Under the pieces are notes generated by a model. The model searched no databases, was not told the origin of the DNA, and worked only from the letters and a program-made list of their open reading frames with translations. From Thioclava sp. GXIMD2076 (GTDB lineage: Bacteria > Pseudomonadota > Alphaproteobacteria > Rhodobacterales > Rhodobacteraceae), in assembly GCF_037949795.1 (NCBI RefSeq), contig NZ_CP149933.1, positions 372,001-436,000 on the forward strand: DNA of 64,000 nucleotides. The letters are read 5' to 3'. A program made the position numbers and the translations under genes. This document shows, piece after piece, positions 59,557-64,000 of the stretch (the first letter of the stretch is position 1; every line of letters begins with the position of its first letter).

Positions 59557-62043
59557 ATGACCGTGTCTTCTTCTGGAACCGATGCCCTCCGACTGGAGGG
59601 CATCACCAAGCGTTTCGGTCCTGTCACCGCGCTTGACGATGTGTCTCTTTCCGTCCGTCCGGGCGAGATCCACGCCCTTGTGGGCGAGAACGGGGCCGGC
59701 AAATCCACGCTGATGGCGGTGGCGTCGGGCGCGCTTGAGCCGGAAGAGGGCACGGTGCGCTTCTTTGGCGAGGCGCTGAGTGCCGATCCGGGCGAGACCC
59801 GCGAGAGAGGTCTGGCGATCGTGCGTCAGGAACCCTCGCTGATGCCCGATCTGACGGTGGCCGAGAATATCCATATCGGTCTGCCCAAACATCTGCGCCC
59901 CTCGGTGGGTGCGCTGCGCGAGTTCGTGCGCAGCAAGCTGGCCAGCTGGCATGACGATACCGGCATCGACCCCGATGCGCGGATCGAGAGCCTGCTGCCG
60001 GAAAAACGCTTTATCGTCGAGATCGTGAAGGCGATTGCCTCGCAGCCACGCCTACTGGTGCTGGACGAGCCGACCGAACACCTGACAGGCCGCGATGTCG
60101 TGCGTCTGTTCGAGGTGGTGCGGGAACTGGCGGCCTCGGGCTGTGCGGTGGTCTATATCTCGCACCGTATCCGCGAGGTGCGCCAGATCGCAGAGCGGAT
60201 CTCGGTTCTGCGCAACGGACGTGCGGTCGGCACGCGGGATGCGACCAATCTCTCGGAAGACGAGATCATCACCATGATCGTCGGCCGCCGCGTCGAGCGT
60301 CCCTTCCCGCCCAAACGGGCGAAGGACGTCCATTCGGAGCGGATCTTCGAGCTGCATGGCGTCTCCGGGCCGGGTTTCCGTGATGTGGTCATGCGCGTTG
60401 ATCGCGGCGAGATCGTGGGACTTGCGGGCATTGACGGCCATGGCCAACGCGAGCTGATGCGCGCGCTGGCGGGCCAGAAACCCATCGAAGGCCGCGTGAA
60501 TGTGGCCGAGCGCTTCGTCTCGATCAGATCGCCGCGTGACAGCCGCAAGGCAGGCATCCGTTTCGTGCCGGGCGACCGTCACCGCGAGGGTCTGCTGCCG
60601 GGCCTGTCGGTGCGCGAGAATTTCTCGCTGCGCTCCATCGAGAAGGATACCCGTGGCGGGCTGATCAATGCCGGTGCCGAAAAGCGCCGCGCCCGCACCG
60701 AACTTGCCCGTCTCGAGGTGAAGATGGCAGGCATCGAGGCGCCGATCTCCTCGCTCTCGGGCGGGAACGCGCAGAAGGTCGTGCTCACCTCGGTGCTGGC
60801 GGGCGACCCCAAGGTGCTGCTCCTTGACGAGCCGACACAGGGTGTGGATGTGGGCGCACGCGCCGAGATCTATCAGGTCATGCGGGCCGCCGCCGACGAG
60901 GGCATGAGCCAGATCGTCTGCTCGTCGGACCGTGCCGAGCTGGTGGGGCTATGCGACCGGATCTATGTCTTCTCGCGTGGCGAGATCGTGGCCGAACTGA
61001 CCGGCGACGAGGTCAATGACGAGGCCATCGCTCAGGCCATGATGACGGCCACCAATGCCCGCGCCCATACGGCAGCCCTCGGCGGCAAACTGGCCAAGCT
61101 GGGCAGTTCCGACTGGGCGCCCTTCTGGATGCTGGTGGCCGCAATGCTGATCTTGGGCTCCGTAGCGGGCTGGGTGAACCCGTTCTTCCTGTCGGAACGC
61201 TCGCTGGTGAACCTGATGGTGATGACCGCGACCCTGGCGATGGTGGCCTATGGTCAGCAGCTCCTGATGCTGACCGGCGGGATCGACCTCTCTGTGGGGC
61301 CGCTGATGGGGCTTTGTGCCGTGGTGGGCTCGTTCTTCCTGTCGGGGGATCCGTGGCTGATGCCATCGCTGGGCTATGCCGCAATCATCGCTGTCGCCGC
61401 GATGGTGGGGGCGGTAAATTTCCTGCTCGTCGGCCCGCTGAAGCTGCACCCAATGGTGGCGACACTGGCCACCTACATGGCGGTGCAGGCCGTTTCGCTT
61501 CTGCTGCGTCCGGTGCCTGCGGGCATGACCGATTTCGACGTGCTCGACACAATCGGCTATCGTATGGGTGCCATACCCGCGACCTTCATCATCGCCGTGA
61601 TCGCCGCCATCGTGCTCGATATCTTCCTGCTGCGCAGCGGCAAGGGCATCCGCTGGCGCGCCTTCGGTTCCAATGCCGAGGCCGCCCGTGTCGCCGGTGT
61701 CACGCCGCTCGTGATGCAGTTTGCCGCTTATGTGGGCTGCTCGGTCCTCACCGCACTGGCCGCGATCATGATGATCGAACAGGTGGCCATCGGCGATCCG
61801 CGCGCGGGCCTCGGTTACACGCTGACCTCCATCGCAGCGGTCGTCATCGGCGGCACCAGCCTGATGGGCGGGCGCGGGTTGTTCCTCGGCGCCCTTCTCG
61901 GCGCGGGCTTCATCTCGCTGGTGAATTCGGCCGCAACCTTCCTGCAGCTTGATAGCGCATGGCAGAACTACCTGCTGGGCGGGCTGATCATCGCGGCTGT
62001 GGCCTTCTACTCCTATTCCAGATCCAAGGCGGTATCGGCATGA
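59557..62043 (+). CDS. Fused ABC ATPase (double domain) and permease
   Basis: 828 residues combining an RbsA-like tandem ATPase (about 1-510) with an RbsC-like permease of about eight to ten helices (about 520-828; ITGGIDLSVGPL-type LTGGIDLSVGPLMG). Domain 1 has Walker A GENGAGKST at 43-51 and Walker B LLVLDEPTEHL, but its signature position reads LLPEKRFIVEIVKAI instead of LSGGQ. Domain 2 keeps LSGGNAQKVVL and LLLDEPTQGVD, but its Walker A is GIDGHGQREL. Thus only one of the two composite ATP sites looks catalytic. The stop overlaps the second permease by ATGA. Fusion of ATPase and permease is unusual for this importer class. Confidence 0.9.
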   Translation: MTVSSSGTDALRLEGITKRFGPVTALDDVSLSVRPGEIHALVGENGAGKSTLMAVASGALEPEEGTVRFFGEALSADPGETRERGLAIVRQEPSLMPDLTVAENIHIGLPKHLRPSVGALREFVRSKLASWHDDTGIDPDARIESLLPEKRFIVEIVKAIASQPRLLVLDEPTEHLTGRDVVRLFEVVRELAASGCAVVYISHRIREVRQIAERISVLRNGRAVGTRDATNLSEDEIITMIVGRRVERPFPPKRAKDVHSERIFELHGVSGPGFRDVVMRVDRGEIVGLAGIDGHGQRELMRALAGQKPIEGRVNVAERFVSIRSPRDSRKAGIRFVPGDRHREGLLPGLSVRENFSLRSIEKDTRGGLINAGAEKRRARTELARLEVKMAGIEAPISSLSGGNAQKVVLTSVLAGDPKVLLLDEPTQGVDVGARAEIYQVMRAAADEGMSQIVCSSDRAELVGLCDRIYVFSRGEIVAELTGDEVNDEAIAQAMMTATNARAHTAALGGKLAKLGSSDWAPFWMLVAAMLILGSVAGWVNPFFLSERSLVNLMVMTATLAMVAYGQQLLMLTGGIDLSVGPLMGLCAVVGSFFLSGDPWLMPSLGYAAIIAVAAMVGAVNFLLVGPLKLHPMVATLATYMAVQAVSLLLRPVPAGMTDFDVLDTIGYRMGAIPATFIIAVIAAIVLDIFLLRSGKGIRWRAFGSNAEAARVAGVTPLVMQFAAYVGCSVLTALAAIMMIEQVAIGDPRAGLGYTLTSIAAVVIGGTSLMGGRGLFLGALLGAGFISLVNSAATFLQLDSAWQNYLLGGLIIAAVAFYSYSRSKAVSA

Positions 62044-63014
62044 GCAATTCAGAGGTGATCGACACGAAAGGCGCGGGCGCAAAGCCCCGCCTGCATGTCT
62101 CGGAATTCGCATGGGTCTGGCTGCCCCTCGTGCTGGTCTTTGCGGCAAGTTTCGTCCTGGCGCCCGGCACGATGCGCTGGCCCGCGCTGATGGGGATGTT
62201 GCCCTTTGCCGCCATGCTGGCGGTGGTGGCGGCAGGCCAGACCATCATAATCCAGCAACGCGGTATGGATCTGTCCTCGGGCGCAATCATGACCGTGGGC
62301 GGGCTACTCGTGTCGCGGGTCTATCTGCAGACCGGCTCTTTGACATTGGCGGTTTTGGCCACCGTCGTGCTCTGTGCCCTCATGGGGCTGGTGAACGGGA
62401 TCGCGGTCTCGGTCTTCCGGATTACGCCCATCGTGGCGACGCTGGCTACGGGCGCGATCTATGCAGGCGTCGCGCGTCATGTCTCGAACGGAAACTCCAT
62501 CTCGGCCCCCGCACCGCTGGCAGGCTTCGTGCATATGAAACTGGCCGGTGTGCCGGTGATCCTGATCGTTGCACTTGTTGTGGTGGCGCTGATGGCCGCC
62601 GCGATCCGCTATCTGCCGATGGGCCGCCGCTTCACGGCGGTGGGCGCAAGCCCTGCGGCGGCGACAGCTGCGGGCTTCCCCGCGCGCCCCTATCTCATGG
62701 GCACCTATGTTGTGGGCGCCATCTTCTTCGGGCTGGGCGGCATGCTGTTCACCGGCTTCATCAACTCGGCCACGATCACGGCAGGCAACGATTATCTGCT
62801 CCCCTCGATCGCGGCGGTGGTGGTCGGCGGCACGCCCTTCACCGGCGGGAAAGGCAGCGTGGTCGCCAGTGCGATTGCCGCGGTCTTCATGACCCAGCTC
62901 GGCCAGATGGTGCTGGCCATGGGCGCAGGCACGCCCGCGCAATATCTGGTGCAGGCCACTGTGATCGTTCTGGCGCTTGCCGGTCCCCGCCTGCTGGCAA
63001 AACTGCGCAAATAA
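62040..63014 (+). CDS. Sugar/nucleoside-type ABC permease (RbsC-like)
   Basis: 324 residues from the ATG at 62040, overlapping the fused gene's stop by 4 bp. About eight to ten helices, with the BPD_transp_2 block QTIIIQQRGMDLSSGAIMTVGG and LPSIAAVVVGGTPFTGGKGS. It pairs with the permease half of the fused protein to give a heteromeric channel. It is the last gene of the nitrile operon. Confidence 0.9.
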   Translation: MSNSEVIDTKGAGAKPRLHVSEFAWVWLPLVLVFAASFVLAPGTMRWPALMGMLPFAAMLAVVAAGQTIIIQQRGMDLSSGAIMTVGGLLVSRVYLQTGSLTLAVLATVVLCALMGLVNGIAVSVFRITPIVATLATGAIYAGVARHVSNGNSISAPAPLAGFVHMKLAGVPVILIVALVVVALMAAAIRYLPMGRRFTAVGASPAAATAAGFPARPYLMGTYVVGAIFFGLGGMLFTGFINSATITAGNDYLLPSIAAVVVGGTPFTGGKGSVVASAIAAVFMTQLGQMVLAMGAGTPAQYLVQATVIVLALAGPRLLAKLRK

Positions 63015-63124
63015 GGCATGGCGGCACAGGCCGCAGCCCTTAGGAACATCCCCTGACGGGCGGAGTGCACCACATGCTGGCTCCACCCGTTTTTTCATGC
63101 GCCCTGCCCCACCACAGGACAGAC

Positions 63125-63146
63125 AAAAACGGCCCCGAGGGGCCGC
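63125..63146 (-). terminator. Rho-independent terminator of the MFS gene
   Basis: On the minus strand CGGCCCC and GGGGCCG form a compact stem followed by TTTTTG, 41 bp after the MFS stop. It could also serve the converging ABC operon. Confidence 0.82.
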
Positions 63147-63186
63147 TTGCATGGAATGTCCGTTGATAGACCGCCCTCTGGCGGAA

Positions 63187-64000
63187 TTACGACAAAACCA
63201 TATCGCTCCGGCGGCGCCGGCAGTATTGCAACATCCCCAGCGTCGCTGCCGCGACCGCAACCAGACAGACCGAGAAAAGAACGAAGGCTGTCGCAAGACC
63301 GAGCGCATCGCTCAGATAGCCCACCACCACCGTGGGGATGGCATTCGCGATATATCCCGCCACATAGAAGCGCGAGATATAGAGCCCGCGCAGCTCGGGC
63401 GGGGCCGAAAGATTGGCCATGCCGAGCGCCCCCACGAAGGCCGCCCCGTAGAAAAAGCCCGAGACCGGCATGAGTGCCAGCATCAGATAGCCCGAGCCGG
63501 TGGGCTCTCCCATGAGCAGCGCACCCTGCGCGAGGGCAATCCCCAGCATGCCGAACAGGATGGCTTTCTCGGACGAGACCCGACCCCAGACCGCCTGTCC
63601 GATACCGGCAAACAGCTGAAAGACCGCAGGGATCAGACCGGCAATCGCCGCCGAGGGCAGGATATAGACCGACTGCCCCAGATCCGCACCCAGAGCCATG
63701 AGCACCGAGCCGACCATCCATGCCGTCCCGACCCCCATACAGGCCAGCACGAAGAGCGGCCTGTTGACCTGACCTCGGGACGGCTGCGGCTTGGTGCTGG
63801 TTTTCTCGACAGGCGCCTTGAGGGGCCAATGGCACGCCATCAGCCCCGCCCCCGCCACCAGACAGAGCACGACGATCACCACGAAAGGGCTGATCGTCGG
63901 TGCCAGATCAATGGCGATGGCAGACGAGCTCAGCAGCGGGCCGACCGTCGCCCCGCCGGTAAAGGCCAACGTTGCCAGCACTGCCGCGGAGCCGCGCTTC
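63187..64000 (-). CDS. MFS transporter, N-terminus beyond window
   Basis: The frame is open through the right edge, so the start is missing; about 271 residues are visible. Helical segments such as LVAGAGLMACHW, SVYILPSAAIAGLIPAVFQLFAGIGQAVWG and LRGLYISRFYVAGYIANAIPTVVVGYLSDALGL show the C-terminal half of a 12-helix major facilitator. The LAFTGGATVGPLLSSS and YLSDALGL-type motifs fit a sugar/drug efflux group. It converges with the nitrile operon; the function is unknown. Confidence 0.82.
   Translation of the reverse strand, partial: KRGSAAVLATLAFTGGATVGPLLSSSAIAIDLAPTISPFVVIVVLCLVAGAGLMACHWPLKAPVEKTSTKPQPSRGQVNRPLFVLACMGVGTAWMVGSVLMALGADLGQSVYILPSAAIAGLIPAVFQLFAGIGQAVWGRVSSEKAILFGMLGIALAQGALLMGEPTGSGYLMLALMPVSGFFYGAAFVGALGMANLSAPPELRGLYISRFYVAGYIANAIPTVVVGYLSDALGLATAFVLFSVCLVAVAAATLGMLQYCRRRRSDMVLS

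Noticed and set aside
60949..63308. Long minus-strand frames opposite the nitrile-operon ABC genes
   Set aside because: His/Gln/Arg-rich antisense shadows of the fused ATPase-permease and permease genes.

Overview
The window is a 64 kb stretch of a high-GC (roughly 64% by eye) alphaproteobacterial genome. Protein style, operon structure and gene content point to a Rhodobacterales member (Paracoccus/Rhodobacter/Thioclava type); this is inference, because no rRNA or other phylogenetic marker lies inside. There is no tRNA, rRNA, CRISPR array, insertion sequence, phage gene or replication gene that I can support. Almost every gene is catabolic, a transporter or a one-component regulator.

Layout. 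(1) 1-5.9 kb: FUSC-type exporter (cut by the left edge) with its MarR repressor, a GH37 trehalase, a CDF metal transporter, and a D-Ala-D-Ala carboxypeptidase. (2) 5.9-11.2 kb: lower beta-ketoadipate pathway (pcaIJF) with a divergent IclR regulator, then a LysR regulator and an intradiol ring-cleavage dioxygenase. (3) 11.4-18.0 kb: an amine/amino-acid module: APC permease, ornithine-cyclodeaminase-like protein, RidA-like protein and DAO flavoprotein, with a divergent AraC regulator and an agmatinase-family ureohydrolase. (4) 18.0-28.0 kb: a complete guanidine locus on the minus strand. A guanidine-I (ykkC) riboswitch leads an operon for an ABC importer, two carboxyguanidine deiminase subunits, guanidine/urea carboxylase and allophanate hydrolase. 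The last gene, the SMR exporter gdx, has its own guanidine-II (mini-ykkC) riboswitch. (5) 28.5-37.0 kb: Crp/Fnr regulator, a 65-residue unknown protein, D-serine ammonia-lyase, amidase, DAO flavoprotein, LysR, and a gamma-glutamyltransferase-family enzyme. (6) 37.3-43.9 kb: malate:quinone oxidoreductase, LysR/MFS pair, AraC regulator, D-2-hydroxyacid dehydrogenase. (7) 44.0-54.0 kb: hydantoinase/oxoprolinase pair hyuA-hyuB, a TPR plus 2-oxoglutarate/Fe(II)-oxygenase-like protein, and a five-gene branched-chain-amino-acid-type (LIV) ABC importer. (8) 54.3-63.0 kb: AraC regulator, amidase, cobalt-type nitrile hydratase alpha and beta, and a sugar/nucleoside-type ABC importer whose ATPase is fused to one permease. 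(9) An MFS transporter cut by the right edge.

Common theme: the window is built to take nitrogen and carbon from unusual small molecules (guanidine, nitriles and amides, hydantoin-like rings, D-serine, amines, aromatics). The two strongest items for a second look are the guanidine locus with two riboswitch classes at different levels of one gene set, and the nitrile hydratase operon, which lacks a recognisable metallochaperone but carries its own dedicated, partly fused ABC importer.
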